Positions 33,659 to 42,371 of a stretch of DNA of 64,000 nucleotides are shown in pieces. Source of the DNA: AP-15 sp963737145. Lineage in GTDB: Bacteria > Pseudomonadota > Alphaproteobacteria > ATCC43930 > CGMCC-115725. Position 1 is the stretch's first letter. Every line of letters starts with the position of its first letter. Below the pieces are notes generated by a model. It did no database searches, was not told the origin of the DNA, and was given only the letters and a program-made list of their open reading frames with translations. The stretch is taken from contig CAVTRO010000004.1 in NCBI GenBank assembly GCA_963737145.1, positions 186,001 through 250,000 on the forward strand. The letters run 5' to 3'. The position numbers and the translations under genes were made by a program.

Positions 33659-34686
33659 CCTTCGACGAGGCCTCGATCTGCTCGAAGGTGCATTGGCGCG
33701 GCGCCTTGTCGGGCCGCCAGCGCAAAAGGCGGGTGCCGTGGCGGAACCTGCCCCCGCTCACGTGGTCATAGCGCACCTCGACGACCAGTTCCGGGCGCAG
33801 CGGCTCCCACTGGCCGGAACGCTCGGTGCTCCACCGGCTGGGGCCTCCCGGCGCATTGCCGGTAAAGCCCGGCGGTTCGATTAACCCTTCAAGCTGTTCG
33901 GTCATCGCCTGGCGGTCGAGATGATGGAGTGTCGCAGTGAAGCCGACATGGTCGAGGCGGCCTTCGCCGTTGTATAGGCCGAGCAGCAGAGACCCGACGA
34001 GCCGCGAGCTCCGCTCGTATCGGAAACCGCCGACGACACAATCCGCCGTCTGCCGCTTCTTCACCTTGAGCATCGCCCGCTCGCCCGGCTGGTATGGCCC
34101 GTCAAGTCGTTTGGCGATGACCCCGTCGAGCGCGCCGCCGCTCGAATTCGAGCCACCGCCGCGCTTCCGCGAGGTCGCGGGTATAGGGCGACAGCCGCAC
34201 CAAATCGCCTGCGCCGATTTCTTGGAAAAAGCCCTCGAGCGCGTCGCGGCGCTCCAACAGCGGCGCTTGCAGAAAGGTTTCGCCGCCGGGTGTCGCGAGC
34301 AGGTCGAACGCGATCAGCACCGCCGGCGTCTCGGCGGCGAGCTTCCTTATGCGGCTTTCCGCCGGATGCAGCCGCATCTGCAGCGCGTCGAAAGAATAGG
34401 TGTTAGCCGTCGGGATGACGAGCTCGCCGTCCAGGACAAAGCGGTCGGGCGCCAATTCGCTTACCGCCGCGGTCATCTCCGGGAAGTAGCGCCCCAGCGG
34501 CTTGCCCGATTTGGCGCGCAGCTCCACCTCGTCTCCGGCACGGAAGGCGAGGCAGCGAAACCCGTCCCATTTAGGCTCGAATTGCCAGCCGGGTTCATCC
34601 GGCAGATTGTCGACCAGCCGCGCCTCCATCGGCGGCACATCCAACGGCAGAAGAAACCCGGGTGGCTCGGCGCCGCTCGGTCGCAT
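33594..34686 (-). pseudogene. ATP-dependent DNA ligase with one frameshift
   Basis: The minus strand encodes a ligase in two frames. The N-terminal part (34686 to about 34105) has the adenylation motif EPKWDGFRCLAFR with the nucleophilic Lys, RFVLDGELVIP and VLIAFDLL. It then runs out as RRRARRGHRQTT. Shifting by one base near 34140 (in GAGCGGCGGCGCG) restores GALDGVIAKRLDGPYQPGER-type motif V, joined to MLKVKKRQTADCVVGGF and an OB-fold end with LRPELVVEVRYDHV and RWRPDKAPRQCTF. Together about 360 residues, a normal single-domain LigC-type length. The start overlaps the stop of the SRAP gene (TGATG). Damaged gene or base-call error. Confidence 0.75.
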
Positions 34687-35372
34687 CACGCCACGGCTGC
34701 CGGTTCGATCAGCCCCGGATCCTTGTTATTGACGTTGCCGACGCGCTTGTCGACCGGCCAAACAGCCATATCGTCCGCCGGGTAGGGAACGAGCAGCGAC
34801 TTCAGCTCGTCTGCGTCCGCCGGTCTTTCACCGAGCCATACCGGCCAATTCTCCGGCGCGAGAATGACCGGCATGCGATCGTGTATGGGAGCGAGCAAGT
34901 CATTTGCAGCGGTCGTCACGATCGTAAAGCTGCGAACCCGCTCGCCGGCAGGCGAACGCCACGTTTCCCACAAGCCGGCGAGCGCCATCAGCTTCCGGTC
35001 GGCGAGGCCAACGGCATATGGCTCGCGATCCTTGCCGAGCTTCTTCCATTCGTAGAAGCAATCGAACGGGATGAGGCAGCGCCGGCGGACGAAGGCCTCG
35101 CGGAATGCCGGCTTCGTGTCGATCCCTTCGGCTTTCGTGTTGATGTTCGCAAAGCCGACCTTGATGTCCTTCGCCCAGAACGGGACCAGACCCCAGCGCA
35201 TGACATCCAAACTGCGCTGCGCGGCCTTGGCATCGTAGCGAACAATGGGCAAATCCTCGGTCGGCGCCGCGTTCCAATTGGCCGGTATATTCGGGGTCGG
35301 CCGCTCGGGCGGTATCGAGAAGACCAGCTTGATCTCACTGACGTCGGAGGAGAGACGGGCGCGTCCGCACAT
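34686..35372 (-). CDS. SOS-response-associated peptidase (SRAP/YedK/HMCES)
   Basis: A 228-aa protein. Cys2 after the initiator Met (MCGRARL) is the residue that forms the thiazolidine link to abasic DNA, and it fixes the start at 35372. Other family motifs: NWNAAPTEDLPIVR, MRWGLVPFWAKDIKVGFANI, NTKAEGIDTKPAFREAF, RRCLIPFDCFYEWKK and the late His in IHDRMPVILAPENW. It shields abasic sites in single-stranded DNA. It is coupled to the downstream ATP-dependent ligase gene, making a small DNA-repair operon. Confidence 0.92.
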   Translation of the reverse strand: MCGRARLSSDVSEIKLVFSIPPERPTPNIPANWNAAPTEDLPIVRYDAKAAQRSLDVMRWGLVPFWAKDIKVGFANINTKAEGIDTKPAFREAFVRRRCLIPFDCFYEWKKLGKDREPYAVGLADRKLMALAGLWETWRSPAGERVRSFTIVTTAANDLLAPIHDRMPVILAPENWPVWLGERPADADELKSLLVPYPADDMAVWPVDKRVGNVNNKDPGLIEPAAVA

Positions 35373-35574
35373 GCGAGTTGATATAGGCGGATTCCGCATC
35401 GTGGTCGAGCATGGGACGAAGCCGGGCTCCGGGTCCGCCTCAGGTGTGGCCAGCCGGCCAGTCACGAGGCGTTGCGAGCGGATCGGCAACGCTCGGCCAG
35501 CTCAGGGCCGCGGACATCGCTCGGCTCAATGTGGAATTGGACTTCATGATGGGTGTGGCTGGCAAAACGTACGC

Positions 35575-37344
35575 CTATTCCTCCGGCAAACCGGCCTTGC
35601 GCAACCCTTCGGCATATACGTCCGTGACCGAAGGTAGAACGAAGCGCCTAGCGTACGAGACGAAGCGAGCTATCGTCAGATCAGGTTGCAAATTGAGCAG
35701 GCGAGCGAGGCATTCGCGCGCCTCTTCAAACCGACCTAGGTGCCCGCAAACAGCCAGCTTGACGCGCATGGTGAATATTAGCCTTGGAGATTCTAGCAAA
35801 GCCTCCTCGACCCACATTAGCGCTTCCTGGTATTGGCGACCTATCAGGTGAGCCATCGCGAGCCCGCTCTTGAAAAGATACGTCACCGGGTCGCGAGGGC
35901 TCAGGCGGATTGATTGCTGAAAGGCGTTGATGGCAAGCTCGGGCTTGCCCAGATAGCAGTGCACCCAGCCCTTAGCGTTGAATGCATGCGCGGAATTCGG
36001 ATTGAGCAGGAGAGCTCGGTCAATCAAATTCACTGCCGCCATTGTGTCGCCGGCGAAGTATGCGATGGTCCAGGCGGCCATCCACAGCGCATCGGGATCT
36101 TCTTTGCCAATCTCGATGGCTTGCCTCGCCAACTGCACGGTTTCATCAATTTGGGTGACGGAAAGCCCACCCCAGTCCAATACTAGCTGATAGATGCGGC
36201 ACCAGCCGATCATAGCGACAGCGGGAGCGTACGAGGTATCAATCGCTGTGGCTCTCTTCAGCAGCAGAACCAACTCTTTGCTTCCCTCTGCGCTGAATTT
36301 ATCGAATTGGGAGAGAGCACGTAGATACAGATCATAGGCGCCAAGGCTCTCTGTTGGCTTGCGGCTCGCCCGCTCGATCTCGGACTGGCGTAGCTTTGGC
36401 TCGATCGCGCCGACGACACTACTCGCGACCTGGTCCTGCAATTCGAAGATGTCGTCGAGGGCGCCGTCGAAGCGGTCGGCCCAGATATGCGCGCCTGTAG
36501 CTGTATCTATGAGCTGGCCGGTGATGCGAACGCGGTTGCCGGCCTTGCGCACCGAGCCTTCCAGCACGTACCGCACGCCCAATTCGCGCGCCACCTGCTT
36601 CACATCGACAGCGCGGCCCTTGTACGTAAAACTCGAATTGCGCGCGATGACGAAGAGCCACGGCAGGCGCGAGATCGCGGTAGTGATCTCCTCGACCATG
36701 CCGTCGGCGAAATACTCCTGCTCTGGGTCGCCGCTCATATTCTGGAACGGCAATACCGCGAGCGAGGGCTTGTCGGGTAACGGCAAGGGTGGCTTCGCCA
36801 TTGCCCGTTCTGCGACGGCAATGCGATAGACATGCACCGGCCGGGCGATGTTCTTGACCGACTGCTCGCCGATATCCTCAAAGCCGAAATCGACTTTGTC
36901 CCGCACCTGCTCGCGCACGACCCGGCTGACGCAGATCCCGCCCGGCTCGGCCAAGCCTTCGAGCCGCGCCGCGATGTTTACGCCATCGCCGTAAATATCG
37001 TGCTCGTCACTGATGATGTCGCCAAGATTGATGCCGATGCGGAACTCGATGCGGCGCCCGGACGGGATGCCGGCATTCCGCAAACCCATTTCGCGCTGCC
37101 ATTCGACCGCGCAGCGCACCGCATCGACGACGCTGGCAAACTCCACCAGCATGCCGTCGCCAGTGGTCTTGACGATATGCCCGTGATGCTTGGCGATCTT
37201 GGGATCGGCCAACTCGCGCCGGATCGCCTTCAAGGCCGCGAGCGTCCCTTCCTCGTCCTCCCCCATTAACCGCGAATAACCCGCGACATCGGCCGCCAGC
37301 ACCGCCGCCAGCCGCCGCTCGACCCGCGCTCGCCCGCCGCTCAT
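35575..37344 (-). CDS. Class III adenylate/guanylate cyclase with TolB-like and TPR regions, copy 1
   Basis: A 589-aa protein. The N-terminal cyclase domain (~residues 5-175) has AAVLAADVAGYSRLMGEDEE with a metal Asp, VKTTGDGMLVEF with the second Asp, and YGDGVNIAARLEGLAEPGG with Asn and Arg of the transition state. Then comes a TolB-N-like segment (PSLAVLPFQNMSGDPEQEYF ... EEITTAISRLPWLFVIARNS) and TPR helices (SAHAFNAKGWVHCYLGKPEL). No transmembrane helix. The family probably makes cAMP in response to a ligand or partner bound by the C-terminal part; the signal is unknown. First of three tandem paralogues ending in the same RKAGLPEE. Confidence 0.88.
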   Translation of the reverse strand: MSGGRARVERRLAAVLAADVAGYSRLMGEDEEGTLAALKAIRRELADPKIAKHHGHIVKTTGDGMLVEFASVVDAVRCAVEWQREMGLRNAGIPSGRRIEFRIGINLGDIISDEHDIYGDGVNIAARLEGLAEPGGICVSRVVREQVRDKVDFGFEDIGEQSVKNIARPVHVYRIAVAERAMAKPPLPLPDKPSLAVLPFQNMSGDPEQEYFADGMVEEITTAISRLPWLFVIARNSSFTYKGRAVDVKQVARELGVRYVLEGSVRKAGNRVRITGQLIDTATGAHIWADRFDGALDDIFELQDQVASSVVGAIEPKLRQSEIERASRKPTESLGAYDLYLRALSQFDKFSAEGSKELVLLLKRATAIDTSYAPAVAMIGWCRIYQLVLDWGGLSVTQIDETVQLARQAIEIGKEDPDALWMAAWTIAYFAGDTMAAVNLIDRALLLNPNSAHAFNAKGWVHCYLGKPELAINAFQQSIRLSPRDPVTYLFKSGLAMAHLIGRQYQEALMWVEEALLESPRLIFTMRVKLAVCGHLGRFEEARECLARLLNLQPDLTIARFVSYARRFVLPSVTDVYAEGLRKAGLPEE

Positions 37345-37366
37345 GCCGGCAATGCTACCGCAATCT

Positions 37367-37382
37367 CCCCGTTTACCATAGC
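37367..37382 (-). promoter_or_regulatory. Conserved upstream element of cyclase copy 1
   Basis: The plus-strand sequence CCCCGTTTACCATAGC recurs 23-40 bases upstream of all three cyclase genes. On the coding strand it reads GCTATGGTAAACGGGG, which includes a possible -10 (TATGGT). It could be a promoter or an operator, or just a remnant of the duplication. Confidence 0.4.
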
Positions 37383-37397
37383 ATCGTCCGATCCGTC

Positions 37398-37736
37398 TTA
37401 CTGCGGGGCCGAGCCGAGACGGGCGAGTTCGGCGCGGCATGCGGCCGCCAGCTCGGGAAGTTCGGCTTTGAGGGTCTCCCAGATGATCTCGCTTTCGTGC
37501 GGATGGCGCGACTTCAGATCGTCGTCGAGATCCTTCGCGGCCTCGCCAATGGCCAGAAGTCGATAGGCCGTCGCATCCTGGACACCGGCATCCTGCAAGA
37601 ATGCCTCACGCGTCAGCGCGCCTATCTGCCGTTCGATCCGCTCGATCAGTTCGAGAATGTCGAGCAGGCTGTCGATCGGCGCTCCGTGGGGCATCAGAAT
37701 ACCCGAACCGTATCGAGCCTCGAGCGAGGGCGTCAA
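37398..37736 (-). CDS. HepT-like toxin (DUF86)
   Basis: A 112-aa HEPN-fold protein. ILELIERIERQIGALTREAF, ATAYRLLAIGEAAKDLDDDL and KSRHPHESEIIWETLKAELP match HepT; the RxxxxxH region of HEPN RNases is represented by RHPHES. The TTG start at 37736 overlaps the upstream stop by TTGA; an ATG at 37694 (MPHGAPIDSL) fits the usual family start better. Paired with the MntA-like gene it forms a HepT/MntA toxin-antitoxin module, in which MntA neutralises HepT by AMPylation. Confidence 0.78.
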   Translation of the reverse strand: MTPSLEARYGSGILMPHGAPIDSLLDILELIERIERQIGALTREAFLQDAGVQDATAYRLLAIGEAAKDLDDDLKSRHPHESEIIWETLKAELPELAAACRAELARLGSAPQ

Positions 37737-37966
37737 CGCGGGTGGATCCCTTTGCGTGTCATCAGATCCACCTCCGCTCCCAGAATATCCTGCATTCGCT
37801 CGCGCAGCGCCATCAGATCGAAGAGCGTTAAACCCTGCGGCCGCGCCAAATCGAGGAACACATCGATATCCGAAGCGTCGTGGGCCTGGTGACCGGCAAC
37901 CGAGCCAAAAAAGAAAGAGTGCGCCGATACCGGATCGCGAAACTCCGGCTCACGCTGCTTGAGCAA
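37733..37966 (-). CDS. MntA-like nucleotidyltransferase antitoxin
   Basis: A 77-aa minimal nucleotidyltransferase. The motif FFFGSVAGHQAHDASDIDVF gives exactly G-S-X10-D-X-D, the active site that adds AMP to the cognate HepT. It is shorter than most members, with little sequence before the motif; TTG 37966 is the only plausible start since an in-frame TAA lies five codons upstream. It precedes and overlaps the HepT gene. Confidence 0.78.
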   Translation of the reverse strand: MLKQREPEFRDPVSAHSFFFGSVAGHQAHDASDIDVFLDLARPQGLTLFDLMALRERMQDILGAEVDLMTRKGIHPR

Positions 37967-38015
37967 GGCGATGGCTTATTCGCGTCTCATGTGTCGGATC
38001 GGAGATGAGTTCGGT

Positions 38016-39788
38016 TTACTCCTCTGGCAATCCGGCCTTGCGAAGACCTTCGGTTACAACTTCGATCAGTTCCGTCGGCGCGTAGGCTCGCGCTTCGATG
38101 TCGAAGGTAGCAATCGTAAATCCGGGCCGCAGCTCAAGCAAACGGCGAAGCCACTTCCGGCCTTCCTCGGGTTGACCGAGAAGTCCGCACAGAGCGACCT
38201 TGTAACGGACCGAGATGAAAAACGTTTCTTGTTCACGCAATGATCGGTCCACCCATTTCATCGCTTCTTGGTAGCGGCCAGCGATCGAGTGGGCGATGGC
38301 AAGTCCGCCCGTAAACAAATAACCGAAGGGATCGAAAGGGCTCAACCGGACAGCGCGGTGCAGTGCTTCTATCGCGTTATCGGGCCGGGCCAAGAGACAC
38401 TGGTTCCATCCTCTTGCGTTCCAGGCGAGTGCAGAATTCGGATTGAGCGCGACCGCGCGCTCGATGAAGCTCGCTGCGGTTATAGAGTCGCCCGCCAAGG
38501 CTCCGAGCGTAATTCCCCCGGCCCACAGAGCGTCGGGATCATCCTTCCCGGTCGCGAGAGCCTGCCGAGCCCAGCGCAGCCCTTCGGCGAGAGCCATGTC
38601 GGAGGTTGGCCCCCACCCCATCAATCGTTGCCAGACGCGGCACCAGCCGGCCATACCGGCCGCGGGCGCGTAAGATGGATCGAGCCTCAATGCTTGCCGC
38701 AATAGTCGCACCGCATTTTCGCAGCTCTCAGCGGTGCAGCTGTGAACTTCGGCAAGCGCGCGAAGGTACAGATCATAGGCGTCGAGGCTCTCGGTGGGCT
38801 TGCGGGCGGCCCGGTCGGTTTCGAATCGACGGAGCTTCGGCTCGATTGCGCCGACGACGCTGCCCGCGACCTGGTCCTGCAATTCGAAGATGTCGTCGAG
38901 GGTGCCGTCGAAGCGGTCGGCCCAGATGTGTGCGCCGTTTGCGGTATCAATCAATTGGCCGGTGATGCGCACTCGGTTTTGGGCTTTGCGCACCGAGCCT
39001 TCGAGCACGTAACGCACGCCCAGTTCGCGCGCTACCTGCTTCACATCGACCGCGCGGCCCTTGTACGTAAAACTCGAATTGCGGGCGATCACGAACAGCC
39101 ACGGCAGGCGCGAGATCGCGGTCGTTATCTCTTCGACGATGCCGTCTACGAAATAGTCCTGCTCGATATCGCCGGTCATATTCTGGAAGGGCAATACCGC
39201 GAGGGACGGCTTCTCGGGCAATGGCAGCGGCGTCTTTGGGCGCGCCGTCTCGACGACCGGAATGCGGTAGACATGCACCGGCCTTGCGATGTTCTTGACC
39301 GGCTGCTCGCCGAGATCCTCAAAGCCGAATTCGACCTTGTCGCGCACCTGGTCATGCACGACGCGGCTCACATAGATCCCGCCCGGCTCGGCCAAGGCTT
39401 CGAGCCGCGCCGCGATATTGACGCCGTCGCCGTAAATGTCCTCGTCCTCGATGATCACGTCGCCGAGATTGATGCCGATGCGGAACGCAATGCGGCGCTC
39501 CTGGGGAATGTCGGCATTGCGCTGCGCCATCGCGCGCTGCACTGCAACTGCGCAGCGCACCGCATCAACGACGCTCGGAAACTCGACCAAAAGCCCGTCG
39601 CCGGTGGTCTTCACAACGCGGCCGCGATGTTCGGCGATCTTGGGGTCCGACACTTCGCGGCGGATTGCCTTCAATGCCGCAAGCGTGCCTTCCTCGTCGG
39701 CGCCCATCAGCCGCGAGTACCCGGCGATATCGGCCGCCAGAATCGCCATTAGCCGCCGCTCGACCCGCTCTCGATCCGCGGAGTTCAT
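38016..39788 (-). CDS. Class III cyclase with TolB-like and TPR regions, copy 2
   Basis: A 590-aa paralogue of the protein at 35575-37344, with the same order of domains: cyclase (AILAADIAGYSRLMGADEEG, VKTTGDGLLVEF, YGDGVNIAARLEALAEPGG), TolB-like segment (FQNMTGDIEQDYFVDGIVEE) and TPR helices (SALAWNARGWNQCLLARPDN). All metal and transition-state residues are intact. The first ~300 codons are nearly identical to copy 3, while the TPR part diverges, so the sensor half appears to evolve faster than the catalytic half. ATG 39788. Confidence 0.88.
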   Translation of the reverse strand: MNSADRERVERRLMAILAADIAGYSRLMGADEEGTLAALKAIRREVSDPKIAEHRGRVVKTTGDGLLVEFPSVVDAVRCAVAVQRAMAQRNADIPQERRIAFRIGINLGDVIIEDEDIYGDGVNIAARLEALAEPGGIYVSRVVHDQVRDKVEFGFEDLGEQPVKNIARPVHVYRIPVVETARPKTPLPLPEKPSLAVLPFQNMTGDIEQDYFVDGIVEEITTAISRLPWLFVIARNSSFTYKGRAVDVKQVARELGVRYVLEGSVRKAQNRVRITGQLIDTANGAHIWADRFDGTLDDIFELQDQVAGSVVGAIEPKLRRFETDRAARKPTESLDAYDLYLRALAEVHSCTAESCENAVRLLRQALRLDPSYAPAAGMAGWCRVWQRLMGWGPTSDMALAEGLRWARQALATGKDDPDALWAGGITLGALAGDSITAASFIERAVALNPNSALAWNARGWNQCLLARPDNAIEALHRAVRLSPFDPFGYLFTGGLAIAHSIAGRYQEAMKWVDRSLREQETFFISVRYKVALCGLLGQPEEGRKWLRRLLELRPGFTIATFDIEARAYAPTELIEVVTEGLRKAGLPEE

Positions 39789-39810
39789 GACCGCAATGCT
39801 AGCGCGATTT

Positions 39811-39826
39811 CCCCGTTTACCATAGC
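39811..39826 (-). promoter_or_regulatory. Conserved upstream element of cyclase copy 2
   Basis: Identical 16-base CCCCGTTTACCATAGC to the element upstream of copy 1, 23 bases before ATG 39788. See that entry for interpretation. Confidence 0.4.
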
Positions 39827-39856
39827 GTCGGTCGCTGCCGGCGTGGAACAGCCTTC

Positions 39857-40132
39857 CTATGGCCAGTTTTGCGCGCCGTGATAGACACGCACGATTTCCA
39901 CGGCATCCGTTTTGACGCGATACACGACGATGAAGGGGAGAGGCGCGAGCACGAGCTCGCGAGTGCCCCCTACTCGACCCTGACGGCCGCGATTGGGGAA
40001 TTGTCGTAAGTCGGTACAGCGCTGCCAGACAGTGTCGGCAATTCGCCGAGCGGCTTTTGGATTATCTTTCAGGACTCGAGTGACAATTCTTTCCAGGTCG
40101 TCTGCTGCTTCAGGAGACCACCTGACCTCCAT
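39857..40132 (-). CDS. RelE/ParE-family toxin
   Basis: A 91-aa protein. VRWSPEAADDLERIVTRVLK, AARRIADTVWQRCTDLRQFP, GRQGRVGGTRELVLAPLPFI and VVYRVKTDAVEIVRVYHGAQ show the complete ParE fold. Its ATG overlaps the stop of the small upstream gene (ATGA at 40130-40134 on the minus strand), the usual antitoxin-first order. Confidence 0.88.
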   Translation of the reverse strand: MEVRWSPEAADDLERIVTRVLKDNPKAARRIADTVWQRCTDLRQFPNRGRQGRVGGTRELVLAPLPFIVVYRVKTDAVEIVRVYHGAQNWP

Positions 40133-40356
40133 CAGGTTTGAAACAACCGGTCGATCCGCCTGCCGACTTCTTCATGGGTCAAACCCTCTCCGCGGTCGAG
40201 CGAGGCCAGACCCTTCATCACGGCCTCGACAAAGTCTGCTTCCGCCGAGAAGAACCGATCGAGCGCCTCTCGCAGCAGCTGCTCCGGACTCCGGCCGTGG
40301 CGCGCCGCGAGCTCGATAAGGCGGGTTTCCTGTTCAGGGGTGAGGTGCATGCCCAT
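40132..40356 (-). CDS. Antitoxin of the ParE-type module
   Basis: A 74-aa protein. LTPEQETRLIELAARHGRSPEQLLREALDRF would form two helices of a ribbon-helix-helix-like or CopG-type antitoxin, followed by an acidic toxin-binding tail (GEGLTHEEVGRRIDRLF). The start context has a GTTACATGGGCATG repeat of Met codons. Overlaps the ParE-type toxin start. Confidence 0.8.
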   Translation of the reverse strand: MGMHLTPEQETRLIELAARHGRSPEQLLREALDRFFSAEADFVEAVMKGLASLDRGEGLTHEEVGRRIDRLFQT

Positions 40357-40399
40357 GTAACCAAGCTAGCGGGCAGGCGGGGATAGTCAAGAAGGGGCG

Positions 40400-42162
40400 T
40401 CACTCCTCCGGCAATCCAGCCTTGCGCAGACCCTCGGCGTATACATCCATAATTTCCCGTTGGTACCCAACTCCGTAAAGTTCTTTGTATCGCGCGATCG
40501 TCAAACCGGGTTGAAGTCGGAGCACCTGTTGGAGCAGTTCGCGCGCCTCCTCGATACGGCCGAGATGGGCACAGGCAACGAGTTTGACTCGGATTGCGTT
40601 GAAGTTGCGTGGTTGCGCGTGTAGGGATTCCTCCGCCCAATTCACAGCCCCATTGTACCGCGCCGCGACTAAATGAGCCAAAGCAAGGCCGCCTCTGAAA
40701 GCCCATCCCAGCGGATCAAGCGGGCTCAGCCGAATAGCCCGGTAGAACGCGTCGATCGCTTGCTCCGGCCGATTGCGTCCGCACGACACCCATCCGGTCG
40801 CCGTCCAGGCATAAGCCGAGTTGGGGTTGAGCGCCAAGGCACGGTCGAGCGCGCTCGCGGCGGTGCCGTGCGCGCCAGAGAGATTATGAACCCCCAAGGC
40901 GCCCATCCATAGGGCGTCGGGGTCGTCCTTGCCTATTTCGATCGATTGTGCTGCAGGCTCCGCGGCTTCCGCCTTTTCCGGGTCGGAAACCATCCAACCG
41001 AAAGATGAAATCCGGGTAATATGACATAGACCAATCATCGCCGCTGCCGGGCGTAGTCCGGATCGATTTCCAGCGCACGCCTGAGCAAACTAACAGCCTC
41101 GCGCATGGCCTCGTCGCTGAGCTTATAATATTGAGCGCGCGCTCGAAGGTATAAATCGTAGGCATTGAGGTTTTCGGTCGGCTCTTGCGGGTGGCGCGCT
41201 CCATTTCTGACAGAAAGAGGCGCGGCTCAATCGCGCCGACGACATTGCTCGCCACTTCATCCTGAATTTCGAAGATGTCGTCGAGAGTGCCGTCGAAGCG
41301 GTCGGCCCAGATGTGTGCGCCGTTTGCGGTATCAATCAATTGGCCGGTGATGCGCACTCGGTTTTGGGCTTTGCGCACCGAGCCTTCGAGCACGTAACGC
41401 ACGCCCAGTTCGCGCGCTACCTGCTTCACATCGACAGCGCGGCCCTTGTACGTAAAACTCGAATTGCGGGCGATCACGAACAGCCACGGCAGGCGCGAGA
41501 TCGCGGTCGTTATCTCTTCGACGATGCCGTCTACGAAATAGTCCTGCTCGATATCGCCGGTCATATTCTGGAAGGGCAATACCGCGAGGGACGGCTTCTC
41601 GGGCAATGGCAGCGGCGTCTTTGGGCGCGCCGTCTCGACGACCGGAATGCGGTAGACATGCACCGGCCTTGCGATGTTCTTGACCGGCTGCTCGCCGAGA
41701 TCCTCAAAGCCGAATTCGACCTTGTCGCGCACCTGGTCATGCACGACGCGGCTCACATAGATCCCGCCCGGCTCGGCCAAGGCTTCGAGCCGCGCCGCGA
41801 TATTGACGCCGTCGCCGTAAATGTCCTCGTCCTCGATGATCACGTCGCCGAGATTGATGCCGATGCGGAACGCAATGCGGCGCTCCTGGGGAATGTCGGC
41901 ATTGCGCTGCGCCATCGCGCGCTGCACTGCGATCGCGCAACGCACCGCATCGACGACGCTCGGAAACTCGACCAGGAGGCCGTCGCCGGTGGTCTTCACA
42001 ACGCGGCCGCGATGTTCGGCGATCTTGGGGTCCGAGAGTTCGCGGCGGATCGCCTTCAATGCCGCAAGCGTGCCCTCCTCGTCGGCGCCCATCAGCCGCG
42101 AGTACCCGGCGATATCGGCCGCCAAAATCGCCATCAACCGCCGCTCGACCCGCGGAGTTCAT
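40400..42162 (-). pseudogene. Third class III cyclase paralogue, broken by three frameshifts
   Basis: Starting at ATG 42162 (MNSAG, as in copy 2), the gene lacks 11 bases present in copy 2 just after the start (between CGACCCGC and GGAGTTC on the plus strand), which shifts the frame. The cyclase and TolB-like parts (42137 to about 41205) are otherwise near-identical to copy 2. Near 41195 a second shift separates them from ENLNAYDLYLRARAQYYKLS, and near 41050 a third precedes MIGLCHITRISSFG and the intact TPR end (to 40400, RKAGLPEE). It is not translatable as one protein. Confidence 0.8.
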
Positions 42163-42183
42163 GACCGCGATGCCAGCGCAATT

Positions 42184-42200
42184 CCTCCGTTTACCATAGC
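42184..42200 (-). promoter_or_regulatory. Conserved upstream element of cyclase copy 3
   Basis: CCTCCGTTTACCATAGC, a one-base variant of the element upstream of copies 1 and 2, lies 22 bases before the former start codon. Its retention before a broken gene suggests it came with the duplication. Confidence 0.35.
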
Positions 42201-42371
42201 GCCGGATAGCCCCGGTAACTCGGCACGCCACCCGCAGCGCGCGCCTTTTCTCGGGAATGTCAGCATAAGACGCCCGCCGCGAGTGCCGGCAACGCTCGCA
42301 TCCGGTCAAAGCGGCCTTCACGAGAGGGGCCGGGTTGGTTATCGTTTGCCGGGATTTGCGGCGAGGAAAGA

